From Cellulomonas sp. (GTDB lineage Bacteria; Actinomycetota; Actinomycetes; Actinomycetales; Cellulomonadaceae), in assembly GCF_015234515.1 (NCBI RefSeq), contig NZ_JADGMY010000023.1:556366-620365 (forward strand): DNA of 64,000 nt, in the 5' to 3' direction. This document shows positions 26,847 to 36,111 of the stretch, piece by piece (the first letter of the stretch is position 1; every line of letters begins with the position of its first letter). The translations under genes and the position numbers were made by a program. The notes under the pieces are model-generated. The model saw only the letters and a list, made by a program, of their open reading frames with translations. It had not been told where the DNA came from and made no database searches.

Positions 26847-28508
26847 ATGCACACCGATCCCGGCACCCGTCCCCACCCCGCCCGACCCCACCCCGCCCGC
26901 CGCGGCGCGGCCGCGCTCGCCGTGCTCCTGCTCGCCTCCGGCTGCGCCGGCGGCGCCTACGGCGCGGCCCTCGACGGGCCCGCCCCGAGCGACCCGGGCG
27001 TCCTGCGGATCGCGATGACGTCGAGCAACATCCCGCTGACCGGCACCTACCCCGACAACGGCTACGAGGGCTTCCGGTTCGTCGGCAACAACCTGTACGA
27101 CGGGCTGACCCGCCTCAACCTCGACCAGGAGGACGAGCTCCCCACGCCGCAGCCCGCCCTGGCCGAGTCGTGGGAGCACGACGAGAGCCTCCAGGTCTGG
27201 ACCTTCCACCTGCGCGACGGCGTGACGTTCCACGACGGCACACCCTTCGACGCCGACGCGGTGGTCTTCGCGCTCGACCGCGTCAAGGACCCGGAGTCGC
27301 AGTGGTACGACCCCACGACGGCGGCGCGCAGCGCGACCATCACCAAGTACTGGGCGTCGTGGCGCAAGGTCGACGACCTCACGGTGGAGGTCACGACCAC
27401 CCAGCCGTACGCGTACGTGCCGTGGGACGCCGCCGGCCTGTACATCGGCTCGCCGACGGCGATCAAGCGGTGGGGCAACCAGCTCTACCCGCAGCACGCG
27501 AGCGGCACCGGCCCGTTCCGCATGACCCGGCTCGTCGACGGCCAGGTGATGGAGATGGTCCGCAACGAGGACTACTGGCGCGGGCCGGCCGAGCTCGAGC
27601 GGATCGAGCTGTACCCGGCGCCCGAGGCCGCCACCCGCCTGTCCATGCTGCAGTCCGGGCAGGTCAACTTCGCCGACGCCCCGTCGCCCGACGCGATCGA
27701 GCTGCTGGAGGCCGAGGGGTACGCGGTGAAGCTCGCCGAGTACCCGCACGGGATCATGCCGCGGTTCAACCTGTGGCGGGCGCCGTTCAAGGAGAACCCG
27801 ACGCTGCGCAAGGCGCTGAACTATGCGATCGACCGCGAGGGCACCGCCGCGCTCGTCAACGGGTCCGGCATCCCCGCGACCCAGTACGTGTACGACGGGC
27901 ACCCGCACCACGTCGCCGACAACCCCGGGTACTCCTACGACCCGGACCTCGCGCGCAGGCTGCTCGCGGAGGCCGGCTACGAGCCGGGCGAGCTCAGCCT
28001 GACCATGGCCTACCCGGCTGGCGGGTCCGGGAACATGTACCCGGACCCGATGATGCAGAAGCTCCAGATGGACTTCCGGGCCGTGGGCGTCGAGCTCAAG
28101 CTCCTGCCGCTGGAGTGGAACACGATCATCACCATCGGCATCGATGGGCTGCAGGCGCCCCAGTGGTCGCACATCGACATCCTCTGGGCCTCACCGGCCG
28201 CCGGGATGATGCCCCCCGGGTACGCCTCGACGTTCTTCTGCTTCCGCGGGCCCGAGGTGCCCAACGCCGTCGGGCTGTGCGACGAGCGCATCGACGACGC
28301 GCTGAACACCGCGATGGCGACACCCGGCGCGGACCAGCAGCACGCGTCGATCCAGCAGGCCATGGACGTCGCGATCGACGAGGCCTACTTCCTGTTCTGG
28401 GTCCACGACCTGAACCTCCGCGTCCTGGCCCCGGACGTCCACGGCTACCAGAAGGTCCAGTCGTGGTGGCTGGACTTCACCACGTACACGGTGGGGAGCG
28501 ACCAGTGA
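26847..28508 (+). CDS. Family-5 solute-binding lipoprotein, DppA/OppA-like
   Basis: The 553-residue protein has a signal sequence ending in the lipobox LASGC. The mature part matches the peptide/nickel-type binding proteins: NNLYDGLTRLN, LAESWEHDESLQVWTFHLRD and DGTPFDADAVVFALDRVKD, with AYPAGGSGNMYPDP further on. Such proteins carry peptides, nickel, opines or other amides. The co-transcribed amidases suggest an amide-containing ligand. Actual ligand is unknown. Confidence 0.9.
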   Translation: MHTDPGTRPHPARPHPARRGAAALAVLLLASGCAGGAYGAALDGPAPSDPGVLRIAMTSSNIPLTGTYPDNGYEGFRFVGNNLYDGLTRLNLDQEDELPTPQPALAESWEHDESLQVWTFHLRDGVTFHDGTPFDADAVVFALDRVKDPESQWYDPTTAARSATITKYWASWRKVDDLTVEVTTTQPYAYVPWDAAGLYIGSPTAIKRWGNQLYPQHASGTGPFRMTRLVDGQVMEMVRNEDYWRGPAELERIELYPAPEAATRLSMLQSGQVNFADAPSPDAIELLEAEGYAVKLAEYPHGIMPRFNLWRAPFKENPTLRKALNYAIDREGTAALVNGSGIPATQYVYDGHPHHVADNPGYSYDPDLARRLLAEAGYEPGELSLTMAYPAGGSGNMYPDPMMQKLQMDFRAVGVELKLLPLEWNTIITIGIDGLQAPQWSHIDILWASPAAGMMPPGYASTFFCFRGPEVPNAVGLCDERIDDALNTAMATPGADQQHASIQQAMDVAIDEAYFLFWVHDLNLRVLAPDVHGYQKVQSWWLDFTTYTVGSDQ

Positions 28509-29449
28509 TCCGACTCGTCGTCAAGCGCGTCCTGTACACCATCCCGATCCTGCTCGGCGTGTCCGTCATCTGCTTCGTCCTGATGTCGGTCCTGCCCGGC
28601 AACCCCGCGGCCGCCCTGCTCAACGACCAGATGAGCGAGGCGGAGAAGCAGCAGGTCCTCGACGAGACCGGCTACGGCGACCCGCTGCCGGTGCGCTACC
28701 TGACCTGGCTCGGCGGCGTGCTGACCGGTGACATGGGCTACTCGGACATGCGGCAGCGGCCCGTCACGCAGCTCCTCGTCGACTCGATGGGCAACACCAT
28801 GGTCCTCGCGCTGGTGTCCGCCGCCGTCGGGGTGCTCGGCGGGCTCGCCCTCGGCTACCTCGCCGGCACCCGGCGCGGCTCGCTCGTGGACCGCGTCGTC
28901 TCGGTCATCAGCCTCGCGGGCCTCAGCGTCCCGTCGTTCTTCCTCGCGATCGTGCTGCTCGCGTGGCTGGCCGGGGAGCTGCGGCTGCTGCCCGCGGGCG
29001 GCGCGGTGCTCGACCAAGGGCCCGGCCCGCTGCTGGCGACCCTCGCGCTGCCGGTCCTCACCGGCGGGATGGTCACCACGGCGATCACCGCGCGGGTCAC
29101 CCGCGCCAGCATCGTCGACACGATGAGCGCCGACTTCGTCGAGACCCTGCGCGCCAAGGGTCTGACGGAGTGGGAGGTCCGCCGGCACGTGCTGCGCAAC
29201 GCCCTGCCGCCGGTCCTGACGACGTCGGGCGTGCAGCTCGGCGTCCTGCTCGGCGGCGCGGTGATCGTCGAGACGATCTTCCGCTGGCCCGGCATGGGAA
29301 CCCTCGTGTTCCAGGCGATCTCCGCCCGCGACCTCGTGGTCATCCAGGGGGCGACGCTCCTGATCGCCGTCGTGTTCGTCCTGATCAACCTCGTGGTCGA
29401 CATCGTCCAGGCGGCGATGGACCCCCGCGTCCGAGGAGCGATGACATGA
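28505..29449 (+). CDS. DppB-type ABC permease
   Basis: The GTG start overlaps the stop of the binding-protein gene. The 314-residue protein has six membrane segments, the typical N-terminus RLVVKRVLYTIPILLGVSVI, and the EAA loop DFVETLRAKGLTEWEVRRHV. It forms the membrane pore with the permease at 29446. Confidence 0.92.
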   Translation: MIRLVVKRVLYTIPILLGVSVICFVLMSVLPGNPAAALLNDQMSEAEKQQVLDETGYGDPLPVRYLTWLGGVLTGDMGYSDMRQRPVTQLLVDSMGNTMVLALVSAAVGVLGGLALGYLAGTRRGSLVDRVVSVISLAGLSVPSFFLAIVLLAWLAGELRLLPAGGAVLDQGPGPLLATLALPVLTGGMVTTAITARVTRASIVDTMSADFVETLRAKGLTEWEVRRHVLRNALPPVLTTSGVQLGVLLGGAVIVETIFRWPGMGTLVFQAISARDLVVIQGATLLIAVVFVLINLVVDIVQAAMDPRVRGAMT

Positions 29450-30414
29450 GCCAGACCGCCGCGCCGGCCGCCAGCCGGCTCCCCACCAGCTTCCACCAGC
29501 CCCGCGACCCGCGGGACGTCGCCGCCGCCGCCGAGCTGCGCGACCGGTGGCTCGCCGCCGAGCAGAGCGCGCAGTCGCAGTCGTTCTGGTCCGCGACCGG
29601 GCGGCGGTTCCTCGAGAACCGCACCGGCGTGGCCGCCGCCGGCGTCCTGCTCCTGCTCGTGGTGGCGTCCGTCCTCGCGCCGCTGCTCACCCCGTACGAC
29701 CCGCTGTCCGGCGTCGCTCAGGACCGCCTCGCGCCGCCGTTCAGCCCGGGCCACCTGCTGGGGACCGACGAGCAGGGCCGCGACCTGCTCTCCCGCATCC
29801 TGCACGGCGGGCGCCTCACCCTGCTGGCGGCGTTCGTGCCGACCATCGCGGCCACCGTCATCGGCACCGCGATCGGTCTGACCGCCGCGATGGCCGGCGG
29901 CTGGGTGCAGACCGTCCTCATGCGCGGCATGGACATGCTGTACGCGTTCCCTGCGGTCCTGCTGGCCATCGCGATCTCCGCGTCGCTCGGCCCCGGCCTG
30001 TCGAACGCGCTCATCTCCACGGCCGTCGTGTCGGTGCCGCCCGTCGCACGCGTCGCCGAGAGCGCCACGCGCCGCGTCGTCACCACCGAGTACGTCGAGG
30101 CGGCCCGCCTCACCGGCGCCAGGCCCGCGCGCATCGCGACGCAGCAGGTGCTGCCCAACGTCCTCAACGACGTCGTGGTCTACGCCTCGTCGCTCGTGGG
30201 CGTCTCGATGCTCATCGCCGCGAGCCTGAGCTTCCTCGGCCTCGGCTCCCTGCCACCGGCCCCCGAGTGGGGCTACATGCTCAACAGCATGCGGGGCTCC
30301 ATCAGCGTCGCGATGGTCAACGTGCTGATCCCCGGGCTGTTCATCTTCCTCACCTCCGTGTGCTTCAACCTCGCCAGCGACGCGCTGCGCGAGGCCTCGG
30401 ACAGCCGGATCTGA
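29446..30414 (+). CDS. DppC-type ABC permease
   Basis: The ATG overlaps the preceding stop (ATGA). The 322-residue protein has a long hydrophilic N-terminus, then HLLGTDEQGRDLLSRILHG, the hallmark of DppC/OppC subunits, and the EAA loop EYVEAARLTGARPARIATQ. It completes the permease pair. Confidence 0.92.
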   Translation: MSQTAAPAASRLPTSFHQPRDPRDVAAAAELRDRWLAAEQSAQSQSFWSATGRRFLENRTGVAAAGVLLLLVVASVLAPLLTPYDPLSGVAQDRLAPPFSPGHLLGTDEQGRDLLSRILHGGRLTLLAAFVPTIAATVIGTAIGLTAAMAGGWVQTVLMRGMDMLYAFPAVLLAIAISASLGPGLSNALISTAVVSVPPVARVAESATRRVVTTEYVEAARLTGARPARIATQQVLPNVLNDVVVYASSLVGVSMLIAASLSFLGLGSLPPAPEWGYMLNSMRGSISVAMVNVLIPGLFIFLTSVCFNLASDALREASDSRI

Positions 30415-30434
30415 CGACGGGAAGGACGACCCCC

Positions 30435-31484
30435 ATGAGCACCGCCTCCGCACCCGCACAGACCGTCGCCGACCTCCCCCCGACCGACGTGCTCCTCGAG
30501 CTCCTCGGGGTCTCCAAGGAGTTCCCCGTCCGGCACGAGGGCCGCCGCGCGACCCTGTCGGCCGTCGACGACGTGCACCTCCAGGTCCGCGAGGGCACGA
30601 CCCTCGGCATCGTCGGCGAGTCCGGCTGCGGCAAGTCCACCCTCGGCCGCGTCATCGTCGGCCTGCACCAGGAGACGGACGGCGAGCTGCTGTTCGCCGA
30701 CAAGCAGCTCAAGGGCAGGCGGACGCGCAGCGAGCTGCAGCAGATGCAGATGGTGTTCCAGGACCCCGCGTCCGCGCTCAACCCGCGCGCCACCGTGGGG
30801 GAGTCCATCGCGTTCCCGCTGCGCGTCCTCCGCCTGTCGCCCGACGAGGTCGACGAGCGCGTCGCCGACGTGATCGCCGCCGTCGGCCTGCCGGCCGCGT
30901 ACGCCGGCCACTACCCGCACCAGCTCTCCGGCGGGCAGCGGCAGCGCGTCAACATCGCCCGTGCGCTGGCCGTGCACCCGCGGCTGATCGTGCTCGACGA
31001 GGCCGTCTCGGCGCTCGACAAGTCGATCCAGGCGCAGGTGCTCAACCTGCTCACCGACCTGCAGGAGCAGTACGGGCTGACGTACGTCTTCATCAGCCAC
31101 GACCTCAACGTCGTCGAGTACGTGTCGGACGACGTGGTGGTCATGTACCTGGGGCAGGTCGTCGAGCGGGCGCCCGCCGCGGCGCTCTACGAGCAGCCGC
31201 TGCACCCGTACACCCAGCTCCTGCTCGGGTCCGTCCCGCACCTCGACCCCCGCCTGTCGCGGCGTGACGAGCCTGCGCCGACCCACGAGGCGGACATCCC
31301 CAGCCCCATCGACCCGCCCAGCGGGTGCCGGTTCCGCACCCGCTGCCCGCACGCCGCCGAGGTGTGCGCGCAGGAACGACCCGCCGCCGTCACCACCGGC
31401 CCCGACCACGTCGTCGCCTGCCACCTGTACACGCCGGGCTCTCCCGTCCCGCTGGGGACGCCCGCCGTGCGCGCCGCGTCCTGA
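30435..31484 (+). CDS. DppF-type ABC ATPase
   Basis: The 349-residue ATPase has Walker A GESGCGKST, VFQDPASALNPRATVGES, the signature LSGGQRQRVNIARAL and the oligopeptide C-terminal extension (CRFRTRCPHAAEVC). Walker B reads VLDEAVSALDKSIQAQ. The usual sequence is DEPVSALDVS, so Pro is replaced by Ala and Val by Lys. The catalytic Glu is intact, so it should still hydrolyse ATP. It pairs with the ATPase at 25809. Confidence 0.9.
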   Translation: MSTASAPAQTVADLPPTDVLLELLGVSKEFPVRHEGRRATLSAVDDVHLQVREGTTLGIVGESGCGKSTLGRVIVGLHQETDGELLFADKQLKGRRTRSELQQMQMVFQDPASALNPRATVGESIAFPLRVLRLSPDEVDERVADVIAAVGLPAAYAGHYPHQLSGGQRQRVNIARALAVHPRLIVLDEAVSALDKSIQAQVLNLLTDLQEQYGLTYVFISHDLNVVEYVSDDVVVMYLGQVVERAPAAALYEQPLHPYTQLLLGSVPHLDPRLSRRDEPAPTHEADIPSPIDPPSGCRFRTRCPHAAEVCAQERPAAVTTGPDHVVACHLYTPGSPVPLGTPAVRAAS

Positions 31485-31549
31485 GGGTCGCGCCCGAGCA
31501 CCGCCCACGCCCGAGCACCGCCCACGCCGAACAGAGGAGAGACACCGAC

Positions 31550-31753
31550 ATGACCAGCGACACCACCGCGATCGTCGACGCGCTGCTCGCCGCCGCGCAG
31601 CTCACGCTGCTGTCCCACGAGCGGGACCAGGTCATCGCCGACTACCCGACCCTGCGCTCGCAGGCCGACGCGCTCTACCCGTACGCGCCGACCCTCGAGC
31701 CCGCCACGACCTTCGACCCGGCCACCTTCTACCCGGCCCCCGCCGGCGCCTGA
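31550..31753 (+). CDS. Small AtzG/GatC-like amidase partner (DUF4089-like), first copy
   Basis: A 67-residue protein with GAGGAGAG upstream of its ATG. It consists of a helix with regularly spaced Leu (VDALLAAAQLTLLSHERDQV), a second helix, and a Pro-rich tail (APTLEPATTFDPATFYPAP). This matches the layout of AtzG, the small protein needed to stabilise the amidase AtzE, and of GatC. It lies directly before an AtzE-like amidase. A second such pair follows, so this one is probably the partner of the amidase at 31770. Confidence 0.65.
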   Translation: MTSDTTAIVDALLAAAQLTLLSHERDQVIADYPTLRSQADALYPYAPTLEPATTFDPATFYPAPAGA

Positions 31754-31769
31754 CGCGAGAGGACCCACC

Positions 31770-33182
31770 ATGCCCATCCCCGCGAACCTGACCATCCACG
31801 ACGCCGCCGCCGCGCTGCGCGACGGCACGCTGACGTCCGTCGCCCTGACCCAGGAGATCCTCGACCGCACCGCGGCCCAGAACGACGCGCTCGGCGCGTA
31901 CGTCGAGGTCACCGCCGACCAGGCGCTGGAGCAGGCCGCCGCGGCCGACGCCGCGCTGGCCGCCGGGCGGGACACCGGCCCCCTGCAGGGGATCCCCCTG
32001 GCGATCAAGGACATCATCGCCATGAAGGGCGCCCCCACCACGGCCAACAGCCACGTGCTCGACCCCCAGTGGGGCGCGGGCACGGACGCGCCCGTCGTCG
32101 CACGGCTGCGCGACGCCGGCGCGGTCTTCGTCGGCAAGTCCACGACCAGCGAGTTCGCCCTCGGGCTGCCGGACGACACCAAGCGCTTCCGTATCCCCCG
32201 CAACCCGTGGGACCTCACGCGCACGCCCGCGGGCTCCAGCTCCGGCACCGGCATCGCCGTCGCGGCGGGCCTCGCGCTCGGGGGACTGGGGACCGACACC
32301 GGCGGCTCGGTGCGCAGCCCCGCGTCCGTCAACGGGCACACCGGCCTCAAGGTCACCTACGGGCGCGTGCCCAAGAGCGGCGTCGTGCCGCTGGGGTACA
32401 GCCTCGACTCCGTGGGGCCGATGGCCCGCAGCGCGTGGGACTGCGCCGCGATGCTCGAGGTCATGGCCGGGCACGACCCGAGCGACCCGAACGCGTCGAC
32501 CGCGCCCGTCGACGCGTACACAGCGGCGCTCGACGGCGACGTCGCCGGCCTGCGGATCGGCGTGCCGACCGAGTACTTCCTCGACCACGACCTGCTCGAC
32601 CCGGAGGTCCGCGCGGCCGTCCTGGCGGGCGTCGACCTGCTCGTCGGCATGGGGGCGCGGGCACGTGACGTCGTCGTGCCGGACGCGGCCGCCGCGAAGG
32701 ACGCGACCCACCTCGTCCTCGTCGCCGAGGCGTACGCCTACCACCGCCACGACCTGGTGCACCGGTGGGAGGACTACGGGCGGTTCACCCGCACGTCGCT
32801 CGCCCGCGGCGCGCTGCTGTCGGCCGCGGACCTCGCGCAGGCGTCGCGGTTCCGGCAGCACTTCGCCCGCAACGTCGCCCGGCTGCTCGAGGACCACGAC
32901 GTCCTCATCACGCCCACCGCGCCCACCCCCGCCCAGGTCGCCGCCGAGATGGACGTCAGCCAGCGGCTGCGCCAGCCCGCCTACACCGGCCAGTGGAACC
33001 TCACGGGCCTGCCCGCCGTGGCCGTCCCGGCCGGGTTCTCCTCGACGGGTCTGCCCCTGTCGCTGCAGGTCGTCGGCAAGCCGTTCGCCGAGGCCACCGT
33101 GCTCAAGGTCGCCGACGCGCTGCAGCGCGTCACCGACCACCACCTGCAGGCGCCCCGCGTCGGCGAGCTGGTCGCGGCATGA
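31770..33182 (+). CDS. AtzE-like amidase, first copy
   Basis: The 470-residue amidase carries Lys80 (LAIKD), the cis-Ser in AGSSSGT (about 156-157) and the nucleophile Ser180 (GTDTGGSVRSPAS). The region TYGRVPKSGVVPLGYSLDSVG is the usual signature of AtzE and GatA-like amidases. The gene is 17 bases after the small protein gene and overlaps the next small gene (ATGA). AtzE acts on 1-carboxybiuret in the atrazine pathway. The true substrate here is unknown and is probably an amide brought in by the adjacent Dpp-type importer. Confidence 0.88.
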   Translation: MPIPANLTIHDAAAALRDGTLTSVALTQEILDRTAAQNDALGAYVEVTADQALEQAAAADAALAAGRDTGPLQGIPLAIKDIIAMKGAPTTANSHVLDPQWGAGTDAPVVARLRDAGAVFVGKSTTSEFALGLPDDTKRFRIPRNPWDLTRTPAGSSSGTGIAVAAGLALGGLGTDTGGSVRSPASVNGHTGLKVTYGRVPKSGVVPLGYSLDSVGPMARSAWDCAAMLEVMAGHDPSDPNASTAPVDAYTAALDGDVAGLRIGVPTEYFLDHDLLDPEVRAAVLAGVDLLVGMGARARDVVVPDAAAAKDATHLVLVAEAYAYHRHDLVHRWEDYGRFTRTSLARGALLSAADLAQASRFRQHFARNVARLLEDHDVLITPTAPTPAQVAAEMDVSQRLRQPAYTGQWNLTGLPAVAVPAGFSSTGLPLSLQVVGKPFAEATVLKVADALQRVTDHHLQAPRVGELVAA

Positions 33183-33433
33183 GCGCCGCCACGGGCGCCA
33201 CCGACGCGCCGTCCGCCGCGGTGCTGCTCGCACGGCTCGGCCTCGCGCCCGCGCCGGACGAGCTCGCCCGGCTCGAGGAGCTGCGCGCCGAGACCGAGGA
33301 GCACGCCGCGCTGCTCCATGCCGTGCTCGCCACCCGGTACGTCGAGCCCGGCCTCGTGTGGGCCGTGCACCCGTCCGAGCCGGCAGTCCCGTCCGTCCCG
33401 TCCGTCCCCAGCCCGCAGGAGGCGCCCGCATGA
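33179..33433 (+). CDS. Small AtzG/GatC-like amidase partner, second copy
   Basis: The start overlaps the previous stop, and its own stop overlaps the next amidase start (both ATGA). The 84-residue protein has VLLARLGLAPAPDELARLEE and a second helix ELRAETEEHAALLHAVL, then RYVEPGLVWAVHP and a Ser/Pro/Val repeat tail. It has the AtzG-like pattern but little identity with the first copy. Its tight coupling to the amidase at 33430 suggests it is that enzyme's stabilising subunit. Confidence 0.6.
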   Translation: MSAATGATDAPSAAVLLARLGLAPAPDELARLEELRAETEEHAALLHAVLATRYVEPGLVWAVHPSEPAVPSVPSVPSPQEAPA

Positions 33434-34848
33434 CCGCCACCGCAGCAGCAGCAGCCGGGACGGCCACCGCCGCCCCCGCCACCCTCACCGAGGCCGCCGC
33501 GGCCGTCCGCGACGGCGACCTGACGGCCGGCGAGCTCGTCGAGAGCGCGATCGCCGCCGCCGACCGGCACGACACGGCGCTCGGCGTCTACATGTCGCGC
33601 TTCGACGACCAGGCGCGGGCCGCCGCGGCCGCCGCCGACGACCTGCGGGCGTCCGGCGCGCCCGTCCCGCCGATGCTCGGCGTCCCGCTCGGCATCAAGG
33701 ACATCATCGTCACCACCGAGGGCCCGACCACCGGCCAGTCCCTCGTGCACGACACCACCTGGCAGGCTGGGACCGACGCCGTGGTCGTGCAGCGGTTGCG
33801 CGCCGCCGGCGGCATCATGACCGGCAAGACCACGACCATGGAGTTCGCGACCGGGGTGCCGGACCTCACCAAGCCCCTGCCGGTGCCCCGCAACCCGTGG
33901 CACGCCGACCACTGGACCGGCGGCTCGTCCTCCGGCACGGGCAACGGGGTCGTCGTCGGCGCCTTCCTCGGCGGGCTCGGCACCGACACCGGAGGGTCCA
34001 TCCGGCTGCCCGCCGCGTACTGCGGGATCAGCGGGCTCAAGGCCACCTACGGGCGGGTGCCGAAGTCCGGGTGCATCCCCCTGGGGTACTCGCTCGACCA
34101 CATCGGGCCCATGGCCCGCTCCGCGGCCGACTGCGCGCTCATGCTGGAGGCGCTCGCGGGCCACGACCCGAGCGACCTCACCAGCGCGACCGCGCCCGTG
34201 AGCCCCTACACCGCCGCGCTGACCGGCGACCTCACGGGCCTGCGGATCGGCGTCGACACGCTCCACCGGGTGATGCCGGACCGCGACCCCGAGGTGGACC
34301 GGCTGCTGCAGGACGCCCTCGCGGCGCTGGAGGAGCTCGGTGCCACGCTCGTGCCGATCGAGCTGCCGCTGTGGGACGAGGTGATGGCCGCCATGCGGAT
34401 CACCTCGCGCTCGGAGGCGTTGGCGTACCACCTGCCGGACCTGCGGGCGCGGTGGTCCGACTACTTCGACTCCACCCGCCAGGGCGTCGCCTCCGGCGCG
34501 TTCGTCACCGGCGCCGACTACGTGCAGGCGCAGCGGCTGCGCCAGCACGTCCGGGGCCTCGTGGCGGACCTGTTCCGCGACGTCGACGTGGTCGTCACGC
34601 CCACCACCAGCACACCCGCCCCGCGGATCGACGAGCTCGCCGGCGGCCGCTGGAACTTCCGCTCCACGCACACCGGGTACTGGAACGCCGTCGGCAACCC
34701 CGCGCTCGCCGCGCCGATGGGCTTCCTCGGCGGCCTGCCGATGTCCGTGCAGGTCGTCGGCCGCCCGTTCGACGAGGCCACGGTGCTGCGGGTCGGGGAC
34801 GCCTACCAGCGGGTCACGGCCTGGCACCTGGCCACCCTGCCCGACTGA
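33430..34848 (+). CDS. AtzE-like amidase, second copy
   Basis: The 472-residue amidase has Lys90 (LGIKD), the cis-Ser in TGGSSSGT and the nucleophile Ser190 (GTDTGGSIRLPAA). It shares the TYGRVPKSGCIPLGYSLDHIG segment with the first copy, so the two are paralogues. They differ throughout the substrate-binding half, so they probably act on different amides or on two steps of one pathway. Its start overlaps the second small gene, and its stop overlaps the MFS start (TGATG). Confidence 0.88.
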   Translation: MTATAAAAAGTATAAPATLTEAAAAVRDGDLTAGELVESAIAAADRHDTALGVYMSRFDDQARAAAAAADDLRASGAPVPPMLGVPLGIKDIIVTTEGPTTGQSLVHDTTWQAGTDAVVVQRLRAAGGIMTGKTTTMEFATGVPDLTKPLPVPRNPWHADHWTGGSSSGTGNGVVVGAFLGGLGTDTGGSIRLPAAYCGISGLKATYGRVPKSGCIPLGYSLDHIGPMARSAADCALMLEALAGHDPSDLTSATAPVSPYTAALTGDLTGLRIGVDTLHRVMPDRDPEVDRLLQDALAALEELGATLVPIELPLWDEVMAAMRITSRSEALAYHLPDLRARWSDYFDSTRQGVASGAFVTGADYVQAQRLRQHVRGLVADLFRDVDVVVTPTTSTPAPRIDELAGGRWNFRSTHTGYWNAVGNPALAAPMGFLGGLPMSVQVVGRPFDEATVLRVGDAYQRVTAWHLATLPD

Positions 34849-36107
34849 TGGCGGCGCTCGCGGTCAGCACGACGCGGGCGCGACGCGGCCAGGGCCCCGC
34901 GCGGGCGTGGGCGGACCCACGCCCGCCGCGGGGCCCCCGCGGCGGGCGTCGCCGCACGACGGCCGGGTTCTACGCGGTCATCTCCGGCTCCGGCCTCGCG
35001 CTGGGCTTCACGGCGCCGATCACCGCGGTGCTCGCCGTGCAGCTCGGCGCGTCCCCGTTCATGGCGGGCGTCTCGGTAGCGTCGCTGACGGCCGTCGTGC
35101 TCGTCCTCGACGTGTTCGGGACGCGGGCTCTGCCGTACCTGGCGCCGCGCGGTGCGATCGTCGTCGGCATGCTCGTCTGGGCCGCGGGGTCGTTCGCGTC
35201 CGCGCTCGCGCCGACGTTCCTGCTCATGGAGGTGTCCCGGCTCGTGCAGGGCGTCGGGCTGGCACTGTTCGCCGCCGCCGGGCCGCGCCTCGCGATGCTG
35301 CTGGCCGGGCCGGGCCGCGTCGGGCGCGCGCTCGGGGAGTTCCAGTCCGCGCAGACCCTCGGCGCGGTCCTCGCGCCGCTCGCGGGTGGCGCGGTCGTGG
35401 CCGTCACCGGCGGCGTCACGGGGTCGCGTGCCGCGTTCGCGGTCTGCGGCGTCCTCGCGCTGCTGTGCGCGCTCGGCGCCCGGCTCGCGCTGCCGGCGGT
35501 GCCCGCGTCGGGGCGGCCGCGCCTGAGCATGCCGGCGCTGCCCGGGCTGGGCACGCGGCGCGCGCTGCTGGTCCTGGCGAACGCGGGCGCGGGCCAGGGC
35601 GTGCGCGCCGCCCTGTCACTCGCGGTGATCCCGCTCGTCGTCGGCGGCCTCGGGCACGGGGGAGCAGCACTCGGCATGCTGCTGACCGGGGTCTACACGG
35701 TCGAGTGCGTCGCCGGGCGCGTCGGCGGGCGGTGGTCCGACCGGCGGGGGCGGCGGGCGCCCATCGCGCTGGGTGCGGTGTGCGGCGTGCTCGGCGTGCT
35801 GCTCGTCATCGGCGCCCACGTCGCGCAGGACCTGGTCATCCTCGGCGCCTCCGCGCTCCCGCTCGGCGTCGCCGGCGGCCTCCTGCTGGCGGTGATGCCC
35901 GCGGCCGTGGTCGACCTGTCGCCCGTCCCCGAGGTCGGGGTCTCCGCGATGCGCCTGTCCCGCGACGTCGGCTTCACCATCCTGCCCGTCGTCGCGGGCG
36001 CGCTCATCTCCGCGGGCGACGTCGCGGGCGCGCTGTGGTTCTGCGCGGCCGTCCTCGCCGCTGTCGTCGTGTGCGCCGTGGCTGTCGGCGAGACGCGGAC
36101 GGGGTGA
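34848..36107 (+). CDS. MFS transporter
   Basis: The 419-residue protein has an Arg/Pro-rich cytoplasmic N-terminus of about 40 residues and then 12 hydrophobic segments. The second half has GRVGGRWSDRRGRRAPIALG, an MFS A-like motif. Its start overlaps the stop of the second amidase, so it belongs to the same transcript. It could export an end product of the amidases or serve as a second uptake route. Confidence 0.85.
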   Translation: MAALAVSTTRARRGQGPARAWADPRPPRGPRGGRRRTTAGFYAVISGSGLALGFTAPITAVLAVQLGASPFMAGVSVASLTAVVLVLDVFGTRALPYLAPRGAIVVGMLVWAAGSFASALAPTFLLMEVSRLVQGVGLALFAAAGPRLAMLLAGPGRVGRALGEFQSAQTLGAVLAPLAGGAVVAVTGGVTGSRAAFAVCGVLALLCALGARLALPAVPASGRPRLSMPALPGLGTRRALLVLANAGAGQGVRAALSLAVIPLVVGGLGHGGAALGMLLTGVYTVECVAGRVGGRWSDRRGRRAPIALGAVCGVLGVLLVIGAHVAQDLVILGASALPLGVAGGLLLAVMPAAVVDLSPVPEVGVSAMRLSRDVGFTILPVVAGALISAGDVAGALWFCAAVLAAVVVCAVAVGETRTG

Positions 36108-36111
36108 CGCG

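Noticed and set aside
25616..28504. Very long open frame through the Dpp genes
   Set aside because: It is an out-of-frame shadow in G+C-rich DNA; only its last part, from 28505, is the DppB permease.
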